Assembly (NCBI GenBank): GCA_016185205.1
Contig: JACPOA010000034.1
Location: 62,001-126,000, forward strand
Direction of reading: 5' to 3'
From: Hyphomicrobiales bacterium
Lineage (GTDB): Bacteria > Pseudomonadota > Alphaproteobacteria > Rhizobiales > Xanthobacteraceae
DNA: 64,000 nucleotides
Shown here: piece by piece, positions 45,019 through 52,781 of the stretch
Numbering within the stretch: the first letter of the stretch is position 1
Layout of the letters: every line of letters starts with the position of its first letter
Position numbers and translations under genes: made by a program
Notes under the pieces: generated by a model
The model's database searches: none
Told to the model about the DNA's origin: nothing
The model's input: only the letters and a program-made list of their open reading frames with translations

Positions 45019-45813
45019 GTGAACACGGCGGCTGCCGAAATCATCAGGACGGAAAGCGTCACCAAGCGGTTCGGCCCGATGGTGGCGGTCGACAAGGTCA
45101 GCTATTTGCTGCGCGAGAACGAGGTCGCCGGCATCATCGGCTCCAACGGCGCCGGCAAGACCACCTTCTTCAATCTGCTCACCGGCTATTTTCCGCCCGA
45201 GGAAGGCCGCATATTTTATCGCGGCGAAGACATCACCCGCCTGACGCCGCAGCAACGCGTGGCGCTCGGATTGATGCGCACCTTCCAGCTCACCGCCGCT
45301 TTCGACAATCTCAGCGTGGTCGACAATCTGGTGCTGTCTTATTTCCGCGCGCATGCGAAGCCGACTCTGCTGCATCTGCTGTTCAACACCTGCCGGGCCC
45401 AGCGCAACAAGCCGAAAGTCGTCGAGACGCTGGAGACCTTCGATCTCGCCGACAAGCGCGACCGCCTGGTCAAGAATCTGAGCCTGGGCGAGAAGCGCCG
45501 GCTGGAAATCGCCATGGCGGTTCTGGCCGAGCCCAAGGTGCTGCTGCTCGACGAGCCGCTGGCCGGCTTGTCCGAATCCGAAATCCAGTCGGTGCTAAAC
45601 GTGCTGCGCCAGCGCGTCGGCCGCCAGACCATCCTGATCGTCGAGCACAAGATTTCGCATGTGCAGGAGTTCCTGCAGCGGCTCACCGTCATGCATGACG
45701 GCCGCGTGATCGCCGACGGCCCCTGCGAGGAAACGCTGCGCCATCCGGAAGTGCGCAGAAGTTATTGGCAGATCGAAACGCCGGCCGAGGCGGGCGGAGC
45801 GACGGCGTCATGA
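45019..45813 (+). CDS. Branched-chain-type ABC transporter ATPase (LivG-like)
   Basis: A 264-residue ATPase: Walker A GSNGAGKTT, Q-loop MRTFQLTAAF, signature LSLGEKRRLEIA, Walker B VLLLDEPLAGLSESE, and the LivG-type C-terminus (GRVIADGPCEETLRHPEV). A GTG at 45019 is chosen because GAGAAGG lies eight bases before; an ATG twelve codons upstream falls inside the hairpin region. Overlaps livF by four bases. Confidence 0.92.
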   Translation: MNTAAAEIIRTESVTKRFGPMVAVDKVSYLLRENEVAGIIGSNGAGKTTFFNLLTGYFPPEEGRIFYRGEDITRLTPQQRVALGLMRTFQLTAAFDNLSVVDNLVLSYFRAHAKPTLLHLLFNTCRAQRNKPKVVETLETFDLADKRDRLVKNLSLGEKRRLEIAMAVLAEPKVLLLDEPLAGLSESEIQSVLNVLRQRVGRQTILIVEHKISHVQEFLQRLTVMHDGRVIADGPCEETLRHPEVRRSYWQIETPAEAGGATAS

Positions 45814-46517
45814 GCGGCAACGGCAGTACTTTGGGCAATCTCCTTGAGGTGAGCGGGCTGAACGTCGCCTATGGCGAGTCGAAGGTGCTGTTCGACGTCG
45901 GCATCACGGTTAAGCCCGGCCAGGTGGTCGCCTGCGTCGGCCGCAACGGCGCCGGCAAGTCTACGCTGCTCAAAACCATCGCCGGCTTCATCAAGCCGAG
46001 CTCCGGCACCGTCACCGCTAATGGCACGAACCTGGTGGGGCTGACCGCCTATGTCGTGGCCGGCATGGGCATCAAATACATCCCGCAGGACAAGAAGGTG
46101 TTTTCCGACCTGACGGTGCAGGAAAACCTCGAGCTCGGCAGCTATGCCAGCAAGGATTACGGGTGGGACAAGGTCTACGACTATTTCCCGAAGCTCAAGA
46201 CGCTGCTCGATCGCAAGGCCGGCTATCTCTCCGGCGGCGAGCGCCAGATGCTGATGGTCGGTCGCGCCATCCTCGGCCACCCCAAGCTCTTGTTGGTCGA
46301 CGAGCCGACCGAGGGGCTGGCACCCAGCATCGTGTCGCATCTGAAGGAAGTGTTCGGCGAACTCAAGAAGAAGACCGCGCTGGTCATCGTCGAGCAGAAC
46401 CTGCCGATGATCTGCGCCATCGCCGACAAGATCTATGCCGTGAGTGAAGGTCACATCATGGCCGAGATCACCGATCGCGACCAGATCAAGCCGGAAGTCT
46501 GCGAGAAATATCTCTAG
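45810..46517 (+). CDS. Branched-chain-type ABC transporter ATPase (LivF-like)
   Basis: A 235-residue ATPase: Walker A GRNGAGKST, the LivF mark IPQDKKVFSDLTVQENLELG, signature LSGGERQML, Walker B LLLVDEPTEGLAP and VIVEQNL. The ATG overlaps the livG stop in an ATGA, which fixes the start. Works as a heterodimer with LivG to power uptake. Confidence 0.93.
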   Translation: MSGNGSTLGNLLEVSGLNVAYGESKVLFDVGITVKPGQVVACVGRNGAGKSTLLKTIAGFIKPSSGTVTANGTNLVGLTAYVVAGMGIKYIPQDKKVFSDLTVQENLELGSYASKDYGWDKVYDYFPKLKTLLDRKAGYLSGGERQMLMVGRAILGHPKLLLVDEPTEGLAPSIVSHLKEVFGELKKKTALVIVEQNLPMICAIADKIYAVSEGHIMAEITDRDQIKPEVCEKYL

Positions 46518-46540
46518 AGGACCTTAGAAGGACAAACGCG

Positions 46541-47512
46541 ATGAGCCTCGTGAGATGGTGGTCGGGACTGGTGCTGGCCTTTGCCCTGCTCGCCGTGCTG
46601 CGGATCTATCTGCCGCTGCCCTTCGCCATCGAGGTCATCATCTTCTCGATCTACACGCTCGGCTGCAGCTTCCTGCTCGGCCGCGTCGGCTTCATCTCGT
46701 TCGGCCAGCCGGCTTATCTCGCAATAGGCGCCTACGCCACCGCGTTCTATCTGTTTTACTTCGGCAACAACCCTTACATCGGCATCCTGATCGGCATCGC
46801 GGCGGGTATCGTCGGCTCGCTTTTGGTCGGGCCACTGCTGGTGCGGCTGCGCGGCGACTACTTCGCGCTGGTCAATCTCGCGCTGGCGGTGATCATCTAT
46901 TACCTGATGCAGAAGGTGCTGGCCGACATCACGCACGGCGACAACGGGCTGTGGTACCTGACCAACATGTCGTCGACGCCGGTGCTCGACCTGACGCGGC
47001 CCGACCAGTTCTTCATCTTCGCCTTCATCGTCGCCTTCGCGATCTGGGTATTCTTCAAATATCTCGACGACTCGATCTACGGCGCCTGCTGCCTGGCGGT
47101 GAAGGTCAACGAGGATAAGCTGCGCTTCCTCGGCTACGACAATTTCAAGGTGCGGCTCACCGCCTTCGTGATCGCCAACACCACGACCGCGCTGGCCGGC
47201 GCGCTCTACGCGGTCTATCTCGGCTTCGTCAGCCCGGAAATCACCAGTCCGGCGCGCGCCGCCGACCCGGTGGTGGTGACCATCCTGGGCGGCGCCGGCA
47301 CGCTGTACGGGCCGATCGTCGGCGCCATCGTCTACACCGGCATGAAGGATGTCGTCAGCAAGGTGATCGGCAATTGGGAGCTGATCGTCGGCTTCACGCT
47401 GGTGTTCATCATGCTGGCCGGCGAGAAAGGCATCTGGGGCTCGCTCGAGCCGCGCTTGAACCGACTGATGGACCGCATGACCGGCAAGCGCAGCGATGAG
47501 GTGGGACAATGA
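46541..47512 (+). CDS. Branched-chain-type ABC transporter permease (LivM-like)
   Basis: A 323-residue permease with eight to ten membrane segments, LGRVGFISFGQPAYLAIGAYATAF near the N-terminus, RLRGDYFALVNLALAVIIYY, and GGAGTLYGPIVGAIVYTGMKD near residue 250, all LivM hallmarks. Begins 23 bases after livF and overlaps livH by four bases. Pairs with LivH to form the channel. Confidence 0.93.
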   Translation: MSLVRWWSGLVLAFALLAVLRIYLPLPFAIEVIIFSIYTLGCSFLLGRVGFISFGQPAYLAIGAYATAFYLFYFGNNPYIGILIGIAAGIVGSLLVGPLLVRLRGDYFALVNLALAVIIYYLMQKVLADITHGDNGLWYLTNMSSTPVLDLTRPDQFFIFAFIVAFAIWVFFKYLDDSIYGACCLAVKVNEDKLRFLGYDNFKVRLTAFVIANTTTALAGALYAVYLGFVSPEITSPARAADPVVVTILGGAGTLYGPIVGAIVYTGMKDVVSKVIGNWELIVGFTLVFIMLAGEKGIWGSLEPRLNRLMDRMTGKRSDEVGQ

Positions 47513-48381
47513 TCGACAGCCAGCTGCTGGTCTCCGGCTTCGTGTTCGGCCTGAGCATGGGCAGCATCTTCTTCCTGATGACGATCGGCCTGTCGCTCTG
47601 CTTCGGCGTGATGCGCGTGATCAGTCTTGACCAGCTGCTCTATTACACGGTCGGCGCCTACATCGCCTATACGGTGAGCCTGGCGATCGGCAACCTCTGG
47701 ATCGGTGTGCTGGGCGGCATCGTGGTCGGCGGCCTCGCCGCGCTGGCGGTCGAGCGGCTGGTGTTCCGCCGCATCTACGAGCGCGAGATCGCCTTCAGCA
47801 TGATCACCTCGTTCGGCATCCTGATCGGCGGCGTCGGAGTGGTGAAATATTTCTGGGGCCTGGTGCCGCGGCCGGTGGCGATGCCGATCGACGCGCAGAT
47901 CTTCGTCCTCGGCACCGAAATCCCGGTCTACCGGCTGGTTGTGGTCGGCATCGCGGGACTGGTCTATGGCGGCATCTGGCTGTTCCTCAACAAGACCATC
48001 GTCGGCAAGGCGATCCGCGCCGGCATCGAGAATGTCGAGCATGTCGAGGGGCTTGGCATCAACGTGTCGCGGCTGTTCACGCTCATCTTCATCATCGCCG
48101 GCGGGCTGTCCGGATTGGCCGGGGGCTTGCACGCACCGCTGATCATGGTCGAACCGCAGATGGGGCTGGAAGTGCTGGCCTTCGCCTTCATGGTGGTGAT
48201 CATCGGCGGACTGGGCAGCATCAAGGGCACGCTGGTGTCGAGTTTCCTGGTCGGGCAGGTCGTTTCAATCGGCTCGCTGATCTATGCGCCGCTGGCGCAG
48301 ATGGCGCCCTTCGCCATCATGCTGCTGATCCTGCTGGTGTGGCCGACGGGGCTATTCGGCAGCCCGATGCTGAAGAAGTAA
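47509..48381 (+). CDS. Branched-chain-type ABC transporter permease (LivH-like)
   Basis: A 290-residue permease with about eight membrane segments. GLSLCFGVMRVISLDQLLYYTVGAYIAY, AIRAGIENVEHVEGLGINVSRLF (in part), and VVIIGGLGSIKGTLVSSFLVG are typical of LivH. The ATG overlaps the livM stop (ATGA). Last gene of the operon, followed by a double hairpin. Confidence 0.93.
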   Translation: MIDSQLLVSGFVFGLSMGSIFFLMTIGLSLCFGVMRVISLDQLLYYTVGAYIAYTVSLAIGNLWIGVLGGIVVGGLAALAVERLVFRRIYEREIAFSMITSFGILIGGVGVVKYFWGLVPRPVAMPIDAQIFVLGTEIPVYRLVVVGIAGLVYGGIWLFLNKTIVGKAIRAGIENVEHVEGLGINVSRLFTLIFIIAGGLSGLAGGLHAPLIMVEPQMGLEVLAFAFMVVIIGGLGSIKGTLVSSFLVGQVVSIGSLIYAPLAQMAPFAIMLLILLVWPTGLFGSPMLKK

Positions 48382-48393
48382 CGCCGCGGTAGA

Positions 48394-48436
48394 GCATTTT
48401 CCGGCGAAGTGGGAACCGGTTCGCCGTAGAAAATGC
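48394..48436. repeat. Intergenic hairpin repeat
   Basis: GCATTTTC, GGCGAA and the reverse TTCGCC, GAAAATGC form a nested stem around GTGGGAACCGG. That loop phrase is shared with the palindromic repeat family at 17541, 41647 and 60286. It lies 13 bases after the livH stop. Confidence 0.6.
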
Positions 48437-48452
48437 GATCAAATAAGAATCT

Positions 48453-48491
48453 AGAGCGCGTTTCCGATTCAATCGAATCGGGACGCGCTCT
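48453..48491. terminator. Strong hairpin between convergent livH and Mo-hydroxylase genes
   Basis: AGAGCGCGTTTCCGATTC and GAATCGGGACGCGCTCT form an 17- to 18-pair stem with minor mismatches and an AATC loop. It is seven bases from the stop of the Mo-hydroxylase C-terminal gene and follows livH, so it probably ends transcription in both directions, although no clear T run is present. Confidence 0.5.
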
Positions 48492-48498
48492 ATCGCGT

Positions 48499-49515
48499 TC
48501 AGGCTGGAACCTGCTTCCGCTCGCCGGCGCGCTTCGCCTTGATGGCGGTCAGGATCTTTTCCGATGTCGCCGGCAGCGAGGTGATGCGCACCCCGACCGC
48601 GTCATGGATGGCGTTCAAGATCGCCGCCGCGGTCGGCACCAGGCTCGGCTCGCCGACACCCTTGGCGCCGAACGGTCCGGTCGGGTCGTAGTTTTCGACG
48701 ATGTCGACCACGATCTCCGGCATGTCGAGCGATGTCGGCATGATGTAATTGGTGAGGTTGGGATTGATCTGGCAACCTTGCGCGTTGAACAGCATCTCTT
48801 CCTGCAGCGCGAAACCGATGCCCATGGAAATGCCGCCCTCGACCTGGCCCTCCACCAGCATCGGATTGATCGGCGTACCGCAGTCATGCGACGCGACGAT
48901 GCGCAGCACGTCGACCTCGCCGGTTTCGTCGTCGACCTCCACCTCGGCGATCTGCGTGGCATAGACATAGGTGCTGAACGGCTTGCCCTGGCCGGTTTCC
49001 GGATCCATGGCGACGGTCGGCGGATTCCACGAAGCGCTGCCGATCGGGGGCCGGCCAAGCCCGACCTGGGCACGTTTGGCGACCTCGCCGATCGAGACGC
49101 TGCGCTGCGGAAAACCCTTGACCTGAATCTTGCGGTCCCTGGCCTCCAGCTGACTCGGCATGACCTGCAGCATCGGCCCTGCGGTCTCGAACAATATGGC
49201 TTTGGCATTCTCCGCGGCCAGGCGAATGGCATTGCCGGTCACATAGGTCGTGCGACTGGCGATGGCGCCGGTATCCATCGGCGTTACGTCGGTATCGGCG
49301 GAGACGACATGCACGTCATCGGCGGCGATGCCGAGCGCCTCGGCGGCGATCTGGCCGAGCACCGTGAGCGAGCCCTGCCCGGTCTCGACCGTGCCGGTGA
49401 GCACGGTGGCGGTGCCATCCTCGTTCACCTTCACCACGGCCGCGCTCGGGTTGGCGTCGACGGTGAAGCCGATCGGATACCACATGCAGGCAATGCCGCG
49501 CCCGCGCCGCTTCAT
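48499..49515 (-). CDS. Molybdenum hydroxylase large subunit, C-terminal half (separate gene)
   Basis: A 338-residue protein equal to the second half of a xanthine-dehydrogenase/CoxL-type large subunit. It begins KRRGRGIACMWYPIGF, continues with GTVETGQGSLTVLGQIAAEALG and TDVTPMDTGAIASRTTYVTGNA, and carries the catalytic Glu motif GAKGVGEPSLVPTAA near residue 295. Its ATG overlaps the stop of the N-terminal half in an ATGA, the pattern of a stable, coupled gene pair and not of a random frameshift. Both halves would need to assemble around the molybdopterin-cytosine-dinucleotide cofactor. It is last in the M-S-L1-L2 operon. Confidence 0.88.
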   Translation of the reverse strand: MKRRGRGIACMWYPIGFTVDANPSAAVVKVNEDGTATVLTGTVETGQGSLTVLGQIAAEALGIAADDVHVVSADTDVTPMDTGAIASRTTYVTGNAIRLAAENAKAILFETAGPMLQVMPSQLEARDRKIQVKGFPQRSVSIGEVAKRAQVGLGRPPIGSASWNPPTVAMDPETGQGKPFSTYVYATQIAEVEVDDETGEVDVLRIVASHDCGTPINPMLVEGQVEGGISMGIGFALQEEMLFNAQGCQINPNLTNYIMPTSLDMPEIVVDIVENYDPTGPFGAKGVGEPSLVPTAAAILNAIHDAVGVRITSLPATSEKILTAIKAKRAGERKQVPA

Positions 49516-50909
49516 GACCGCGTCTCCCAGCCGAACCGGTCGGCCGCGTTGCGCAGCGACTCCCTGACCACAACGCTATGCAGCACCTGGCCGGTGGGGC
49601 TCGACGTGCCTTCATCGAACACGTTGCGCAACCGGATCTCGAGCGGGTCGATGCCGAGCGCCTTGGCGATATCGTCCATGTGCGATTCATAGGCGAAGCA
49701 CACCTGCGGCGCGCCGAAGCCGCGCATCGCTCCGGTCATGGTCTTGTTGGTGTAAATGACGTGTGCCTCCGAGTGGACATTGTCTATTTTATAGGGTCCG
49801 GAAGCGAGGATGCAGGCCTTGCCGAGCGTCGTCGCGCTCCACGAGCAATAAGCGCCGCCATCGAGGATGAGCCGCACGCTGCGGGCCAGGATGCGGCCGT
49901 CCTTGGTCACGCCGGTCTTGTATTCCATGATGAACGGGTGGCGCGTCGTGCTCGAAATGAACTCATCGTTGCGTGTGAACACACCCTTGACCGGCCGGCC
50001 CGCCTTCTTCGACAACAAGGCCAAAGCCGGCTCCTGGCTGATCTCGTTCTTGCCGCCGAAATTGCCGCCAACAAAGGTGCCGATCAGACGCACACGGTTC
50101 ATCGGCAATTTGAGCGTGCGCGCGAGGTCGGCACGCGCCAGCGTAATGCGTCCGATGGTCGCCCAGACCGTCAAGCGGCCGTTGGCGTCCCATTCGGCGA
50201 TCGCGGCATGCGGCTCGAGCGGAACGTGTTCCACCATCTGGGTGGTGAAGCGGCCCTCGAAGATTTGATCCGACTGCGCGAAACCCTTGTCGACGTCGCC
50301 TCTGCGGACCACCTTGGAGGCATAGATGTTGCTGTTGGGGGCGTGTATTTTATAGGCGTCGTCCCGCATGGCTTCCAGCGGATCGAACACCGCCGGCAAT
50401 GGCTCATAATCAACGGTGATCTTTTCCACCGCCTCGGCGGCGATCTGCTCGGTGACGGCGGCGACGGCGGCAACACCGTCACCGGCATGGCGCACGATCG
50501 GATCGGCGAGCACCGGCTGATCCTGAAAAGTCGGCCCGAAGGAATTGACGGGAATCTCGTTGCCGGTCAGGACGGCCATGACCCCGGGCATCGCTTCGGC
50601 GGCGCTGGTATCGATACGCATGATGCGTGCCGAGGCGATACCGGCACGCTTGAACTTGGCGAAAAGCATGCCGGGAAACGCGAGGTCGTCGATATATTTG
50701 GTCCGGCCGAGCCCGTGATTGCGGCTGTCCGGGCGCGTCACGCGCTGGCCGACCGCAAGCGTCTGCTGACCGGGCTGCGGCACCAGCGGCTCACTGGGAA
50801 GGGTCTTGGGCGGCACGGCTGCCGGCAACGAGCGTGCATCGTCGGCATAACGCCACATATCGCCGACGGCGATGCGCTCGCGCGTCAGGGTTTTTGGTTC
50901 GTCAGTCAT
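49512..50909 (-). CDS. Molybdenum hydroxylase large subunit, N-terminal half (separate gene)
   Basis: A 465-residue protein equal to the first half of a CoxL/XdhB-type large subunit: the a/b hammerhead domain (GRTKYIDDLAFPGMLFAKFKR), then molybdopterin-binding domain 1 with GTFVGGNFGGKNEIS, GGAYCSWSATTLGKACILASGPY and AMRGFGAPQVCFAYESHMD. The chain stops after GWETRS, exactly where fused homologues continue into the second domain. The ATG at 50909 overlaps the small-subunit stop by eight bases. With the C-terminal half it should hydroxylate an aromatic or heteroaromatic carbon using water. Confidence 0.88.
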   Translation of the reverse strand: MTDEPKTLTRERIAVGDMWRYADDARSLPAAVPPKTLPSEPLVPQPGQQTLAVGQRVTRPDSRNHGLGRTKYIDDLAFPGMLFAKFKRAGIASARIMRIDTSAAEAMPGVMAVLTGNEIPVNSFGPTFQDQPVLADPIVRHAGDGVAAVAAVTEQIAAEAVEKITVDYEPLPAVFDPLEAMRDDAYKIHAPNSNIYASKVVRRGDVDKGFAQSDQIFEGRFTTQMVEHVPLEPHAAIAEWDANGRLTVWATIGRITLARADLARTLKLPMNRVRLIGTFVGGNFGGKNEISQEPALALLSKKAGRPVKGVFTRNDEFISSTTRHPFIMEYKTGVTKDGRILARSVRLILDGGAYCSWSATTLGKACILASGPYKIDNVHSEAHVIYTNKTMTGAMRGFGAPQVCFAYESHMDDIAKALGIDPLEIRLRNVFDEGTSSPTGQVLHSVVVRESLRNAADRFGWETRS

Positions 50910-51414
50910 GCCCGTGCATCTCCAACTGACGCGTGTCTTCGGTTCGCGGATCGCGCATCGCGCGGGCGGCGTCCTGCACCGCCTCGACGATCTTGCTGTA
51001 GCCGGTGCAGCGGCAGAGATTGCCGGCGAGCGCGTCCCGGATATCGTGCGACGATGGATCGGGATTGTCGTCGAGCAAAGCCTTGGCCGAGAGCAGCATG
51101 CCCGGCCCGCAGAAGCCGCATTGCAGCGCACCGCTTTCCTCGAAGACTTTCTGCAATGGATGCAGTCTGTCCTTCATGGCAAGCCCTTCGATGGTGAGCA
51201 CCTGGCGGCCATCGGCCTGCGCCGCCAGCATCAGGCAGGCGTTGACCGCCATGCCGTCGACGAGGACGGTGCAGGCGCCGCAGTCGCCGACGTCGCAGCC
51301 GAGCTTGGTGCCAGTCAATTGAAAAACGTCGCGCAAGAGCTTGAGCAAGGTCGTTTCCGGCGGCACCGATGCGCTGCGCACGCTGCCATTGACGGTGATC
51401 GTTACGTCGGTCAC
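50902..51414 (-). CDS. Molybdenum hydroxylase small [2Fe-2S] subunit (CoxS-like)
   Basis: A 170-residue iron-sulphur subunit. Plant-ferredoxin-like cluster GCDVGDCGACTVLVDG with a further Cys in NACLML, and a second cluster domain with ALQCGFCGPGMLLSA and LCRCTGY. Length is usual. The GTG at 51414 overlaps the FAD-subunit stop (GTGA), which decides the start. It passes electrons from the Mo site to FAD. Confidence 0.93.
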   Translation of the reverse strand: MTDVTITVNGSVRSASVPPETTLLKLLRDVFQLTGTKLGCDVGDCGACTVLVDGMAVNACLMLAAQADGRQVLTIEGLAMKDRLHPLQKVFEESGALQCGFCGPGMLLSAKALLDDNPDPSSHDIRDALAGNLCRCTGYSKIVEAVQDAARAMRDPRTEDTRQLEMHGHD

Positions 51415-52301
51415 GAAACGCGCTCCTTGGTTTTCGCGGTCGCGCGGGCATAGGCCGCTGCCAAGCATCGCTTCACCAACACGGCGATGAGATCGCGCCG
51501 GTAGTCGGCGCTGGCGCGGAAATCGCTGATCGGTTTGGCCTCGGTGGCGGCGATGCGGCCAGCCTCGGCCATGGCCTCAGGCGTGATGGCGCGGCCGGCG
51601 AGATAGGCTTCCGCTTGCGGCGCGCGAATGACGGTCGGAGCGACCGCGCCGAGCGCAATACACGGCGCCTTGAAGGCATCCTTGCCGTCGTCAATCCAGA
51701 AGGCGGCCGCGGCGTTGACCAGCGCGAGCGCTTGGCCTTTACGCAGCCCGAATTTTTGAAATGCCGCCGGCTTGCCGAGGTTCGGCTTGGGAATGACGAT
51801 CTCGACCAGCAACTGGCCGGGGGTGAGGCTCGTCTTGCGCGGACCCACGAACAAATCCACAAGCGGCATGCGCCGCTGCCCGTCCGCGCCGGCCACGGTG
51901 ACCTGCGCTTCGAGCGCGATCAGCGCCGGTCCGCTGTCCATTGACGGAACGCAGGTCATCAGGTTGCCGCCGATGGTCCCGAGGTTGCGTGTCTGCACGG
52001 CACCGATGGAATGCGCGGCCTCAATCAAAGCGGGACACAGATCGCGGATCAGGGCGGACCGCATGATCTCGCCGTGGGTCGCGAGCGCGCCGATGCGCAG
52101 CCCCTCGTCGGTCAGGACGATGTCCTTGAGGTCCCGAGCGCGCGAGATATCGACGACGATGCCCGGCGGACGCTGCGTGTCCTTCAGTTCGACCAGCAGG
52201 TCGGTGCCGCCGGCCAGAATCTTGGCCGCGGCGCCATGCTCGGCCAGCAACTCGATGGCATGTTTGGCATCCATGGCTGCGACGTATCCGAACGACTTCA
52301 T
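51411..52301 (-). CDS. Molybdenum hydroxylase FAD subunit (CoxM-like)
   Basis: A 296-residue FAD subunit: AKILAGGTDLLVELKD is the FAD pyrophosphate loop, TIGGNLMTCVPS the second FAD motif, and the CO_deh_flav_C domain follows from about residue 185. It begins the M-S-L1-L2 operon; the 480-base gap upstream (52302-52781) separates it from the divergent UbiD operon and carries two TTGAC-N4-GTCAA dyads. The family donates electrons to NAD or a quinone. Confidence 0.92.
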   Translation of the reverse strand: MKSFGYVAAMDAKHAIELLAEHGAAAKILAGGTDLLVELKDTQRPPGIVVDISRARDLKDIVLTDEGLRIGALATHGEIMRSALIRDLCPALIEAAHSIGAVQTRNLGTIGGNLMTCVPSMDSGPALIALEAQVTVAGADGQRRMPLVDLFVGPRKTSLTPGQLLVEIVIPKPNLGKPAAFQKFGLRKGQALALVNAAAAFWIDDGKDAFKAPCIALGAVAPTVIRAPQAEAYLAGRAITPEAMAEAGRIAATEAKPISDFRASADYRRDLIAVLVKRCLAAAYARATAKTKERVS

Positions 52302-52403
52302 TCCGAGCGCTCTCGTGAGTTGCCACCATGCATCAGTTCACGTGGCCACATATGCGGCCCGCCATGCGTCTTGGTATGTTCACCCGTATGGCGGCGGCGC
52401 GCT

Positions 52404-52417
52404 TTGACCAATGTCAA
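52404..52417. promoter_or_regulatory. TTGAC-N4-GTCAA dyad, site 1
   Basis: TTGACCAATGTCAA, a perfect 5-base inverted repeat. It is 103 bases upstream of the FAD-subunit start. Half-site and 4-base spacer resemble CRP/FNR-family boxes. The rest of the 480-base intergenic region shows no gene. Confidence 0.5.
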
Positions 52418-52528
52418 TCTGCCGTGCGGCGCGCTTACGGCACGTCCGCGTCACGTCTGTCTAATGTCTATGGCGGGAGGACTCGTTCCGTTGTCGCCAA
52501 CCAAGCGTCAAAATTCACGCCCGTTATC

Positions 52529-52542
52529 TTGACTTAAGTCAA
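52529..52542. promoter_or_regulatory. TTGAC-N4-GTCAA dyad, site 2
   Basis: TTGACTTAAGTCAA, a perfect 14-base palindrome with the same TTGAC-N4-GTCAA plan as site 1, 125 bases away. It lies 240 bases upstream of the UbiD start, so both divergent operons could be co-regulated. Confidence 0.5.
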
Positions 52543-52781
52543 TGCAGATGGCCGCGTCAGCAATGGCGGGCATAATTTCCAGTTCGGCATCGCGGTCGAT
52601 ATGCCAAATCCCGCGCACGATCGGCCGCTTCGAAAAATTCATTTGCCTGCTTTCTCATTCGAAGGCAGATCAACTTGACGCCAAGATGGCCCGGAACCAT
52701 TATAATTAGTGTTCTAAGCAAAACTCGCTGCTGGCGATATCTCCTTGCGCGCCGTCTGTTTCAACGTGGAGCACCTCGATC

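Noticed and set aside
49500-49530. Reading the split Mo-hydroxylase as a frameshifted pseudogene
   Set aside because: The second half has its own ATG in an ATGA overlap, starts at a domain boundary, and both halves keep cofactor and catalytic residues; this favours two real genes, though read checking is still the decisive test.
48433-51197. Two long plus-strand frames across the Mo-hydroxylase genes
   Set aside because: Both are antisense to subunits with intact cofactor motifs and overlapping operon structure, and begin inside a hairpin repeat or inside another gene.
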